Shown piece after piece: positions 26,397 through 33,363 of a stretch of 64,000 nucleotides of DNA. Each line of letters begins with the position of its first letter. The first letter of the stretch is position 1. The translations under genes were made by a program, and so were the position numbers. The notes under the pieces were generated by a model, which saw only the letters and a list, made by a program, of their open reading frames with translations, was not told the origin of the DNA and did no database searches. The stretch comes from Microbacterium hydrocarbonoxydans (GTDB lineage Bacteria; Actinomycetota; Actinomycetes; Actinomycetales; Microbacteriaceae): NCBI RefSeq assembly GCF_000956475.1, contig NZ_JYJB01000010.1, forward strand, positions 62,001 to 126,000, in the 5' to 3' direction.

Positions 26397-26990
26397 ATGG
26401 CACTTACCCCGGATGACGTCGTCACCAAGCAGTTCCAGCACGTCCGCTTCAAGGACGGGTTCGACCCGGACGAGGTCGACGACTTCCTCGACGAGATCGT
26501 GATCGAGTGGCGCAAGGCCCTCGAGGAGAACGCCGAGCTCAAGGCGAAGCTCGCAGCATACGAGTCGGGCGAGGCTGCGGCCGCACCGGCCGTCGCAGAG
26601 GCACCGGCTCCCGCCCCCGTCGTCCAGGCGGCTCCCGCCGCGGAGGCCGCTCCTTCCGGCTCCGCCACGGCCACCGCGGGCATCATCGAGCTCGCGCAGC
26701 GCCTGCACGACGAGCACGTCGCCGAGGGTGAGGCGAAGCGCAACCAGCTCATCGCCGACGCCGAGAACGAGGTCAACCGCATCCGCACCGAGGCCGAGGC
26801 CAAGCAGCGCGAAGAGACCGCGCGTCACGAGCGCGAGCGCAACACGCTCGAGGCCCGCATCACGGAGCTCCGCAACTTCGAGCGCGACTACCGCACCCAG
26901 CTGCGCAGCTACATCGAGGGTCAGCTCCGCGACCTCGATGAGAAGTCTGCGTCGACGGACTCGACGCCGGTCTCCGCGATCGGTCTGTAA
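26397..26990 (+). CDS. divIVA: polar growth protein DivIVA/Wag31
   Basis: This 197-residue coiled-coil scaffold directs polar wall growth in actinobacteria. The N-terminal DivIVA domain has TPDDVVTKQFQHVRFKDGFDPDEVDDFLDEI (in part) and a first coiled coil to about residue 55. An Ala/Pro-rich linker (about 56-90) follows, then a long coiled coil with charged heptads (about 100-185). Its DivIVA domain binds negatively curved membrane. The GGAGCC site precedes the ATG. In relatives it is a Ser/Thr-kinase target, which would link it to the PASTA kinase of this window (inference). Confidence 0.96.
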   Translation: MALTPDDVVTKQFQHVRFKDGFDPDEVDDFLDEIVIEWRKALEENAELKAKLAAYESGEAAAAPAVAEAPAPAPVVQAAPAAEAAPSGSATATAGIIELAQRLHDEHVAEGEAKRNQLIADAENEVNRIRTEAEAKQREETARHERERNTLEARITELRNFERDYRTQLRSYIEGQLRDLDEKSASTDSTPVSAIGL

Positions 26991-26999
26991 GGCGCCCTC

Positions 27000-27647
27000 T
27001 TGTCAGGACGCCGTCCTCTTCGTCGGTCGGCGGCCGGTGCGATCGTTGCGATCCTCGCAGCGCTCGTGCTGGCCGCCGATCAGTTTGTGAAGTACTTGAC
27101 CGTCGCGAACCTGCCGGTCCAGGAGCCTGTGCCGGTGCTCGGCGAGTTCCTGCAGCTATACTTCATCCGCAACTCCGGAGCGGCGTTCTCGCTGGGCTCC
27201 GAGGTGACCTGGATCTTCACGATCGCCCTGTCCGTCGTTGCGGTCGTGATCATCTGGAAGGCCCTCGGTCTTCGCTCGCGCCTCTGGGCCGTCGTGCTCG
27301 GGTGCCTGCTCGGCGGTGTGCTGGGCAATCTGACCGATCGCCTCTTCCGCGAGCCCGGGTTCGGCGTCGGCCATGTCGTCGACATGATCTCGATGCCGTG
27401 GATGCTGCCGGCGATCTTCAACGTCGCCGACATCTTCATCGTCACGGGCATGATCTCGGTCGCGCTGCTCGTGGTGTTCGGCCTGCGGTTCGACGGCACA
27501 CGCGAACGCGATCACGTCGTCGTCGAGACCGAGGAGGAGGCCGAGGCTGTCGCGGCCGCGTCCGAAGTCCATGACCTCGACGCAGACGAGACGCGTCCGG
27601 AGCCCGAGCCCCAGATCGACGCAGACGCCTCTGCCGAAGGACGCTGA
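27000..27647 (+). CDS. lspA: lipoprotein signal peptidase
   Basis: This 215-residue integral membrane Asp protease removes signal peptides from prolipoproteins. Four membrane helices are seen. The conserved [10 protein letters not shown] segment, NLTDRLF with the first catalytic Asp, and [11 protein letters not shown] with the second are diagnostic. A long acidic C-terminal tail after about residue 165 is extra to the core. The start is TTG 27000, nine bases after the divIVA stop, with AAGG before it. CtaC in this window, with its LAGC lipobox, is a likely substrate. Confidence 0.95.
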   Translation: MSGRRPLRRSAAGAIVAILAALVLAADQFVKYLTVANLPVQEPVPVLGEFLQLYFIRNSGAAFSLGSEVTWIFTIALSVVAVVIIWKALGLRSRLWAVVLGCLLGGVLGNLTDRLFREPGFGVGHVVDMISMPWMLPAIFNVADIFIVTGMISVALLVVFGLRFDGTRERDHVVVETEEEAEAVAAASEVHDLDADETRPEPEPQIDADASAEGR

Positions 27648-27649
27648 GG

Positions 27650-28576
27650 GTGGAGTCCCGATCCCTGCCCGTCCCCGACGGTCTCGATGGCGTGCGCGTG
27701 GACGCGGCGCTGTCCAAGCTGCTGGGGTTCTCCCGCACCTTCGCCGCGGACGTCGCGTCCGCCGGGGGTGTCCTGCTTGACGGCGTGACCCTCGACAAGT
27801 CCGACAAGCTGCGCGCCGGAGCGTGGCTCGACGTCGAGTGGCAGCCCAAGCAGGAGCCGCGGATCGTTCCCATCGCGGTCCCTGACCTCGGGATCGTGTA
27901 TGACGACGACGACATCGTCGTGGTCGACAAGCCCACGGGAGTCGCGGCGCACCCGTCGCTCGGCTGGGAGGGCCCGACCGTGGTCGGCGCGCTGGCTGCC
28001 GCGGGCTTCCGGGTCGCGACGAGCGGCGCCCCTGAGCGCCAGGGCGTCGTGCATCGGCTCGACGTCGGCACGAGCGGCCTGATGGTCGTCGCCAAGACCG
28101 AGACGGCCTACACCGCGCTCAAGCGCGCCTTCAAGGAGCGCACGGTCGAGAAGATCTACCACGCCGTCGTCCAGGGCCATCCTGATCCGCTGGTGGGGAC
28201 GATCGACGCCCCGATCGGCCGGCATCCGAACCACTCCTGGAAGTTCGCCGTCACGCCAGACGGCAAGCCGTCGGTCACCCACTACGAGACGCTCGAAGCC
28301 TTCCGCGGTGCGTCTCTTCTGGAGATCCATCTCGAGACCGGACGCACGCACCAGATCCGCGTGCACATGGCCGCGCTGCGGCATCCGTGCGTGGGCGATC
28401 CCCTGTACGGCGCCGACCCGAGCCTGTCGGTCAAGCTCGGGCTGACGCGCCAGTGGCTGCATGCGCATCAGCTCGCGTTCACGCACCCGAGCACGGGGGA
28501 CTGGGTGCAGTTCGCCTCGCCCTATCCCGCCGACTTCGTGCACGCACTCGACGTGCTCAGGGCGGGCGACTACTAG
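27650..28576 (+). CDS. RluD-family pseudouridine synthase
   Basis: This 308-residue enzyme converts uridine to pseudouridine in 23S rRNA or another RNA. An N-terminal S4-like domain (about residues 10-70) precedes the catalytic domain, with [15 protein letters not shown] holding the catalytic Asp and [16 protein letters not shown] near residue 235. GTG overlaps close to the lspA stop. The lspA-rluD pair is common in bacteria. The gene ends with a four-base overlap of the convergent TetR gene stop. Confidence 0.94.
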   Translation: MESRSLPVPDGLDGVRVDAALSKLLGFSRTFAADVASAGGVLLDGVTLDKSDKLRAGAWLDVEWQPKQEPRIVPIAVPDLGIVYDDDDIVVVDKPTGVAAHPSLGWEGPTVVGALAAAGFRVATSGAPERQGVVHRLDVGTSGLMVVAKTETAYTALKRAFKERTVEKIYHAVVQGHPDPLVGTIDAPIGRHPNHSWKFAVTPDGKPSVTHYETLEAFRGASLLEIHLETGRTHQIRVHMAALRHPCVGDPLYGADPSLSVKLGLTRQWLHAHQLAFTHPSTGDWVQFASPYPADFVHALDVLRAGDY

Positions 28577-29172
28577 AAGCGCGCGCGGGCGGCGGCTGCC
28601 ACCACGCCGTCCAGAGTCTGCTCGAGAAACTCCACGACGGCCTCGTCATCGACGCGGCGGTCGACGATCAGCTCGAGCAGCGTGTCTTCCGTGAACGCGA
28701 CCCAGGCGCGCAGCGCGACGCGCAGAGCCGGGGTATCGGCGTTTCCGAGCTCGGTGAACGCCTCGAGAAGCCGCTGGGCGTTGAGCTCGCGCGATTCGTC
28801 GACGATCGCGCGCACCGCGGGGTCGCCGCTGGCGACACCGCGGATCAGGGATGAGAACGTACCGCCGTGCTCGCGGACGAAGCCGGCGATGCGCAGCAGT
28901 GTGTCGTGCACGCGCTCGCGCGGCGGCAGTTCCGCGCGCGGTTCGGATGCGAGCAGCAGGCTGTCGCGAGCCGTGGTGACGATCGCCCGTTCGACGCCCT
29001 GACGACTGTCGAAGTAGTGGAAGATCAGCGCTCTGGACACGCCGGCGCGGGTCGCCAGCTCATCGATGGTGAGCTCGTCGAGCGGGTGCTCGGCGAGGAA
29101 CGCGACACCGATCGCGATGAGCTGGGCTCGCCGCTGCTCGGGGCTGAGGCGGGAACGCGGCTCGGACGTCAT
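28573..29172 (-). CDS. TetR-family transcriptional regulator of the DUF6230/DUF6114 locus
   Basis: This 199-residue regulator has an N-terminal [28 protein letters not shown], at about residues 34-60, and an all-helical ligand domain. HTH and length are typical of the family. The ligand cannot be told. It is divergent from the DUF6230 gene, and a perfect 7+1+7 dyad lies between them over that gene's -35. This makes it the likely repressor of the three-gene set (inference). The ATG is preceded by TAGGCT and six bases, so it looks leaderless. Confidence 0.92.
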   Translation of the reverse strand: MTSEPRSRLSPEQRRAQLIAIGVAFLAEHPLDELTIDELATRAGVSRALIFHYFDSRQGVERAIVTTARDSLLLASEPRAELPPRERVHDTLLRIAGFVREHGGTFSSLIRGVASGDPAVRAIVDESRELNAQRLLEAFTELGNADTPALRVALRAWVAFTEDTLLELIVDRRVDDEAVVEFLEQTLDGVVAAAARARF

Positions 29173-29178
29173 GCCAGA

Positions 29179-29184
29179 AGCCTA
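29179..29184 (-). promoter_or_regulatory. -10 box TAGGCT, leaderless start of the TetR gene
   Basis: On the minus strand TAGGCT is followed by tctggc and the ATG at 29172. The operator dyad at 29198-29212 covers its -35 region too, so the regulator may repress itself. Confidence 0.6.
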
Positions 29185-29197
29185 GCCAGGTCGAGTG

Positions 29198-29225
29198 TTG
29201 ACTCTGAGTCAATTAGGTTTAGGAT
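29198..29225 (+). promoter_or_regulatory. promoter with overlapping TetR-type operator before the DUF6230 gene
   Basis: TTGACT (29198-29203) and TAGGAT (29220-29225) are 16 bases apart and form the best -35/-10 pair in the window. The perfect dyad TTGACTC-t-GAGTCAA (29198-29212) covers the -35, as in a classic repressor site. Confidence 0.8.
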
Positions 29226-29272
29226 CGAGGGGGATCGCCGCACGGAGTCGTGCGCGCGCAGGAGGAGGATCA

Positions 29273-29890
29273 ATGAAGTTCTCGAAGGTGTCGAAGACCC
29301 TTTCCAAGGCCACCGCATCGCACGCGGGGCGTGTCACGCTCGCGGCTGTGCCGGTGGGAGTCGTGGCGGCCCTGCTGCTCGGAGGCGTCGCGCAGGGTGC
29401 GGTGCCCGTGTCGTTCGCGGTCTCCGGCAGCCAGTTCCAGATCGGGGCCAGCCAGCTCGAGGGCACGGGATTCTCGCAGTACGCGGGAGTCGCGACCGAT
29501 TCCGAGGGCGTCGAGCACACCGTCGCGATCGCGAACATCAAGAGCGCCACTCTCGATGACCTCTGCCAGTCCGTGATCACCGAGACTCCTCTCGGCACGG
29601 TCGGCGTGCTGATCAAGGCGGGCGGCGACGGCAAGCCGGCCACCGCGAGCGACCTTCAGATCGGCATGACCGGCCTGAAGGGCGATGCGTCATTCGGGCA
29701 GATCCGCATCGGCGTCGACGCGTCGACGGTCAACACCGAGGCGAAGGGCAGCGCCGGCGACTTCGCGCAGGACTCCGACACGATCTCGATCTCGAACCTC
29801 CAGCAGACCGCGTGGAGCACGCAGGCATCCGTGTTCACGCTGACCGGGATGACTCTCGAGCTCACGGACGGCTCGCAGGGATGCTTCTGA
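29273..29890 (+). CDS. DUF6230-family membrane-anchored protein
   Basis: This 205-residue protein is of the actinobacterial DUF6230 family, often labelled cholesterol esterase without evidence. After a basic start, a hydrophobic helix at about residues 22-44 (VTLAAVPVGVVAALLLGGVAQG) serves as signal or anchor. The rest is a beta-rich extracellular domain with SGSQFQIGASQLEGTGFSQY and alternating Thr/Ser segments, plus two Cys (C86-like DDLCQS and the near-terminal GCF). No catalytic motif is seen. ATG 29273 has GGAGGAGG at ideal spacing. It is followed by the DUF6114 gene with a ten-base overlap. Function unknown. Confidence 0.85.
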   Translation: MKFSKVSKTLSKATASHAGRVTLAAVPVGVVAALLLGGVAQGAVPVSFAVSGSQFQIGASQLEGTGFSQYAGVATDSEGVEHTVAIANIKSATLDDLCQSVITETPLGTVGVLIKAGGDGKPATASDLQIGMTGLKGDASFGQIRIGVDASTVNTEAKGSAGDFAQDSDTISISNLQQTAWSTQASVFTLTGMTLELTDGSQGCF

Positions 29891-30333
29891 ACGGAGCGGA
29901 TGCCGTGACGGAGGAGAGCGTGGAATCCGACGCGCCCCGATCCGGAGGTTTCCGGGTGTGGCGGCGCCAGCGGCCGTTCGTCGGCGGACTGCTGACGGCG
30001 ATCGGCGGCGTGGAGATGTTCTTCTCGGGGCAGCTCGACATCGGCCACCTGCACGTGCAGATGGGCATCGAGGGGATGCAGGCGACGCTCATCCCTGTGG
30101 TGCTGGTGCTCCTCGGCATCCTCTCGATGGCGATGCCCGCTCACCACATCTTCTACGGCGTGATCACTCTCGCCGTGTCGATCTATTCACTGATCGGCGT
30201 CAATCTCGGCGGCTTTCTGATCGGGATGCTGCTGTCGACCGTGGGTGGCATACTCGTCGTCGCCTGGATGGGACCGAAGGCCATCGCCCCCTCCGACGAC
30301 GGAGACCGCGCTGAGGAGGTGACGCCGACGTGA
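29881..30333 (+). CDS. DUF6114-family membrane protein
   Basis: This 150-residue protein has a cytoplasmic tail to about residue 33 and four membrane helices (about 34-52, 61-85, 87-108 and 110-130). The pattern RRQRPFVGGLLTAIGGVEMFFSG near the first helix marks the DUF6114 family. These proteins nearly always accompany DUF6230 proteins. Start ATG 29881 overlaps the previous gene, and GTG 29905 is an alternative. Its overlaps on both sides point to one co-translated unit. No enzymatic motif is visible, and a scaffold or channel role is only a guess. Confidence 0.83.
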   Translation: MLLNGADAVTEESVESDAPRSGGFRVWRRQRPFVGGLLTAIGGVEMFFSGQLDIGHLHVQMGIEGMQATLIPVVLVLLGILSMAMPAHHIFYGVITLAVSIYSLIGVNLGGFLIGMLLSTVGGILVVAWMGPKAIAPSDDGDRAEEVTPT

Positions 30334-31031
30334 TCCGGAGACGCATCGGCATCTCGTCCGTCATCGTCGCGATGGTGATCGCCACGCCGCTCACACTCGG
30401 CGCCGCGTCTGCACCCGAGGCCCGCGACGCGGGTGTCTGCATCCCGCTGATCTACTGCCCGCAGCCGACTCCCACACCGGCGCCGACGACGCCGAGCACT
30501 CCGACGACGCCGGTGCTGCCGATCGACCCCGCGGTTCCTCCGGTCGCGCCCGTGGATCCTCAGACCACCCCGGCGCCCGCCGAGCCTGTGGACGCTCCGG
30601 TCGACGCGGGGGCGCCCGTCTTCACGGGAACGCCCGCGTCGATGGGATCCGAGTCGCTGTCGTTCACCGGACTCAAGGGGATCTCGATCGTGAGCGTGCC
30701 CACCGCAGATGGCGGAAGCATCCGGGCGCTCAAGATCAGCGCCGACTCGATCACGATCAAGGGATTCTCCCTCACCGTCCGCCCTCCCGGCGGCCCTGGC
30801 CTCGTCACGACCGCCGACACGATGTCGCTGCAGGGCAACGTGACGGTCTACATCGGGTCGATCACGGCGTCGTCGATGGGCGGAGCGCCGCTCACGATCG
30901 GGACCGACACGCCGCCGCCGCTCACTGACGTCGAGCCGGGACTGCTGAACGTGAGCATGGGGCTCGTCGGCAGCATCGCCGACCTGATCAGCTACTCGAA
31001 CACGGACCAGCAGATCGTCGAGGCGAAATAG
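30330..31031 (+). CDS. secreted Pro/Thr-rich protein of the DUF6230/DUF6114 locus
   Basis: I do not recognise a named family. The 233-residue protein has a signal peptide (about residues 1-30, RIGISSVIVAMVIATPLTLGAASA), a short Cys pair (GVCIPLIYCPQP), then a Pro/Thr-rich wall-spanning linker of about 60 residues. A beta-rich C-terminal domain (from about residue 105) follows with repeated Ile/Ser/Thr strands such as SADSITIKGFSLTV. That domain resembles in style the extracellular part of the DUF6230 protein, so the two may pair. The GTG start overlaps the DUF6114 stop (GTGA), making a three-gene operon. Confidence 0.78.
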   Translation: MIRRRIGISSVIVAMVIATPLTLGAASAPEARDAGVCIPLIYCPQPTPTPAPTTPSTPTTPVLPIDPAVPPVAPVDPQTTPAPAEPVDAPVDAGAPVFTGTPASMGSESLSFTGLKGISIVSVPTADGGSIRALKISADSITIKGFSLTVRPPGGPGLVTTADTMSLQGNVTVYIGSITASSMGGAPLTIGTDTPPPLTDVEPGLLNVSMGLVGSIADLISYSNTDQQIVEAK

Positions 31032-31066
31032 AAAATCGTGTCGGTGGTATGGGCCACACTGGGTGC

Positions 31067-31639
31067 ATGAGCATCGAGGTGCGCCCCGCCACCGTCTTCG
31101 ACGACGTGGCAGCCGTCGTGGGCCCGAAGAATCCGACGTCGAACGTGTGCTTCTGCCTCAATTACCGGCTGGGCAGCACGGAGGCGAAGAAGCTTCGAGA
31201 ACCCGCACGCTCGGCCAAGGTGCGCGAGCTGTGCCACCAGGACCCGCCGCCCGGCGTGATCGCCTATCTCGACGATGAGCCGGTCGGCTGGGCAGCGCTG
31301 CATCCGCGCCGCGAGACGAGCTTCGCCCGCAACCGGCTCATCCCGCACGTCGACGATCTCGACGTGTGGTCGCTCTGGTGCTTCCGGGTGCGTCCGGGGC
31401 ATCGCGGGCAGGGGGTCCTGCACGCACTCATCGCCGACGCGGTCGAGTACGCGCGTGAGCGCGGGGCGCCTGCGATCGAGGGGTATCCGCTCGACAACGC
31501 AGGGGAGAAGGTGAACCTCACGATGGCGTACGTCGGCACGCGCGCCCTGTTCGAGTCGGCCGGCTTCACGAAGGCCGCGGACACCGGGTCCGTGCTCGAC
31601 GGCTTCCCCCGGGTTCTCATGCGGCTCGACCTGCGGTGA
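31067..31639 (+). CDS. GNAT-family N-acetyltransferase
   Basis: This 190-residue protein has the GNAT fold. The acetyl-CoA loop is RVRPGHRGQGVLHALIADAV, and WSLWCFRV before it forms beta strand 4. The N-terminal half has a Cys-rich patch, NVCFCLNYR, that is typical of a subgroup of actinobacterial acetyltransferases. The substrate is unknown. ATG 31067 has CACACT-N6 before it, a possible weak leaderless promoter, and no Shine-Dalgarno sequence. It is not part of the upstream operon by overlap. Confidence 0.86.
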   Translation: MSIEVRPATVFDDVAAVVGPKNPTSNVCFCLNYRLGSTEAKKLREPARSAKVRELCHQDPPPGVIAYLDDEPVGWAALHPRRETSFARNRLIPHVDDLDVWSLWCFRVRPGHRGQGVLHALIADAVEYARERGAPAIEGYPLDNAGEKVNLTMAYVGTRALFESAGFTKAADTGSVLDGFPRVLMRLDLR

Positions 31640-31691
31640 GTCGCGCGAATCGACTTTCGAACCGGATGTCGCGGCTCAGGCAATACACAGT

Positions 31692-32294
31692 GTGAGCACA
31701 GACAGCGAGATCATCAGACGATCGCTCGATGACCCCGGAGCATTCTCCGAGATCTTCGAGCGGCACGTCCGTCCCGTCGGCGGGTACGTCCGGCGGCGGA
31801 TCGGGGCGGATGCCGTCGATGACGTCCTGAGCGAGACGTTCCTCGTCGCGTTCCGCAAGCGCGCGACGTTCGATCATCGTCAGGAATCGTCGATCCCGTG
31901 GCTGCTGGGCATCGCCACTCGCGTGGTGAAGAGTCACCGAGCGGCCGAGGCAAGGCAGTGGCGCGCGTTCGAGTCCTCGTCTGCGGCGGTCGTCGATCCC
32001 GAGTCGCCGCACTCGGCGTCCGACTCCCGTCTCGATGCGGATGCCGCGCTGCGTGCACTCGCGCCTCGCATCGCCGCGCTGTCGCAGAAGGAGCGGGACA
32101 CGCTTCTGCTGCACGCATGGGCGGATCTGACATACGAGCAGATCGCCGACGCCCTGAACGTGCCGGTCGGCACGGTCCGGTCGCGGTTGAACCGCATCCG
32201 TCGCAAGCTCGCACCGCCAGGCTCGCGTTCTGCAGTCCGGCTGACCTGGATGGTGAAGGAGGAGAACGATGGATCTTATCGAGCAGGTGCGTGA
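31692..32294 (+). CDS. ECF-type RNA polymerase sigma factor
   Basis: This 200-residue sigma factor has region 2 (about residues 12-78, ERHVRPVGGYVRRRIG then DDVLSETFLVAFRKR) and region 4 (about 122-175, LSQKERDTLLLHAWADLTYEQIADAL with the HTH VPVGTVRSRLNRIRRKL). There is no domain beyond. It probably directs transcription of an envelope-related regulon. The GTG start is in a stretch with CGAACCGG upstream, which could be an ECF-type -35 (weak). The 3' end overlaps the next gene by 26 bases, so that gene is its likely partner. Confidence 0.9.
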   Translation: MSTDSEIIRRSLDDPGAFSEIFERHVRPVGGYVRRRIGADAVDDVLSETFLVAFRKRATFDHRQESSIPWLLGIATRVVKSHRAAEARQWRAFESSSAAVVDPESPHSASDSRLDADAALRALAPRIAALSQKERDTLLLHAWADLTYEQIADALNVPVGTVRSRLNRIRRKLAPPGSRSAVRLTWMVKEENDGSYRAGA

Positions 32295-33294
32295 GATCGG
32301 GTCGGACCAGACGCGACTGGACGAGGCGAGCGTGCAGACGGCGCGACAGGCCCTCGCGCGTGAGACGGTTCGGAACGAACGGTCGAAGACGATCCGCCGG
32401 CCCGTTCGCACCTGGGCGGGCGTCGGCGGGCTCGCCGCAGGCGCTGCTGCGGTGGCGTTCGTGATCGGCTCCGTCGTCGCTCCCGCAGCGCCGCCACAGG
32501 CGTCGGCCGCCGAGGTGCTGAACGCGGCAGCCGACGCGACGCTCACAGCCGCAGCGCTCGATCCGGCGCCCGGGCAGTACATCCGCATCCAGGAGGTGTC
32601 GACGCAGACCCTCGGCTGGCGGACGGATCGGAGCAGCCCCGAGGGGGGATACTGGGACAGCCAGGACCAGCCGACCACGGCGGTCGTCCGCCAGTCTCGC
32701 TCGCTATACGTCCCTGCAGACCGTTCCGGCGATTGGGTGGAGGATTACGGGGAATCGACCGAGCTGCTGAGCATCAGCGGCCCCGATGCGACGGAAGCCG
32801 AAGCAGGCCTGTCGCAGCTGGAGTTCAACGTTCGAGTGGACGTGTACCCGGGAGGGCTCTTCGAGCAGCCCGACGCGATCGATCCTGAGCAGAAGTTCCA
32901 TCGCAATGCGCTCGACTGCTACTACGACGAGATGCCTCGGGATCCTGCAGAACTCGCCCGCTGGCTGGAGGACTACGACTACGAGTACATGTCGGACTGC
33001 GCTCCGCCGCGGCTCGGCGAGCCCGTCGAGTTCAACCTCGCCCCGGCGGACCTCCGTGCCTCGATGTTCCGTGCGCTCGCCCTCGTCGACGGGGCGCGCG
33101 TCGAACGTGTCGACGGCGACATCACGACGATCGCGTTCCCCGAGGGCGGGGAGAGCGACTGGATGCAGACCGTCGACGTCGACACCGCGCAGGGGCTGAT
33201 CGTCGGCCGCGGGAACCTTGACGACACCCGCTGGTCGAGCCGGATCTTCGTGACGATCGTCGACGGGATACCTTCGTCGGTTCCGTTGCCCTGA
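32269..33294 (+). CDS. CU044_5270-like membrane protein, putative sigma-factor partner
   Basis: This 341-residue protein has a cytoplasmic N-terminal part (residues 1-48, Arg/Thr-rich), one membrane helix (about 49-71) and an extracellular domain of about 270 residues. The domain begins ASAAEVLNAAADATLTAA and contains GQYIRIQEVSTQTLGWRTD. This layout is that of the actinobacterial CU044_5270 family found after ECF sigma genes. It may act as an anti-sigma or a sensor (inference). No zinc-binding anti-sigma motif is seen. ATG 32269 is preceded by AAGGAGGAGAACG. A terminator-like hairpin follows. Confidence 0.82.
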   Translation: MDLIEQVREIGSDQTRLDEASVQTARQALARETVRNERSKTIRRPVRTWAGVGGLAAGAAAVAFVIGSVVAPAAPPQASAAEVLNAAADATLTAAALDPAPGQYIRIQEVSTQTLGWRTDRSSPEGGYWDSQDQPTTAVVRQSRSLYVPADRSGDWVEDYGESTELLSISGPDATEAEAGLSQLEFNVRVDVYPGGLFEQPDAIDPEQKFHRNALDCYYDEMPRDPAELARWLEDYDYEYMSDCAPPRLGEPVEFNLAPADLRASMFRALALVDGARVERVDGDITTIAFPEGGESDWMQTVDVDTAQGLIVGRGNLDDTRWSSRIFVTIVDGIPSSVPLP

Positions 33295-33313
33295 CGCCCG
33301 GCATCCGCTCTCC

Positions 33314-33346
33314 GAGCCCCGGCACCGACCTTCGGTGTCGGGGCTC
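33314..33346 (+). terminator. hairpin after the sigma factor operon
   Basis: GAGCCCCGGCACCGA pairs with TCGGTGTCGGGGCTC around a short loop. There is no T run, so termination would be imperfect. It lies just before the dnaE -10 box. Confidence 0.75.
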
Positions 33347-33351
33347 CGCCG

Positions 33352-33357
33352 TAGACT
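33352..33357 (+). promoter_or_regulatory. -10 box TAGACT, leaderless start of dnaE
   Basis: TAGACT is followed by six bases and ATG 33364. The -35 region falls within the preceding hairpin. Confidence 0.6.
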
Positions 33358-33363
33358 CGAAGC

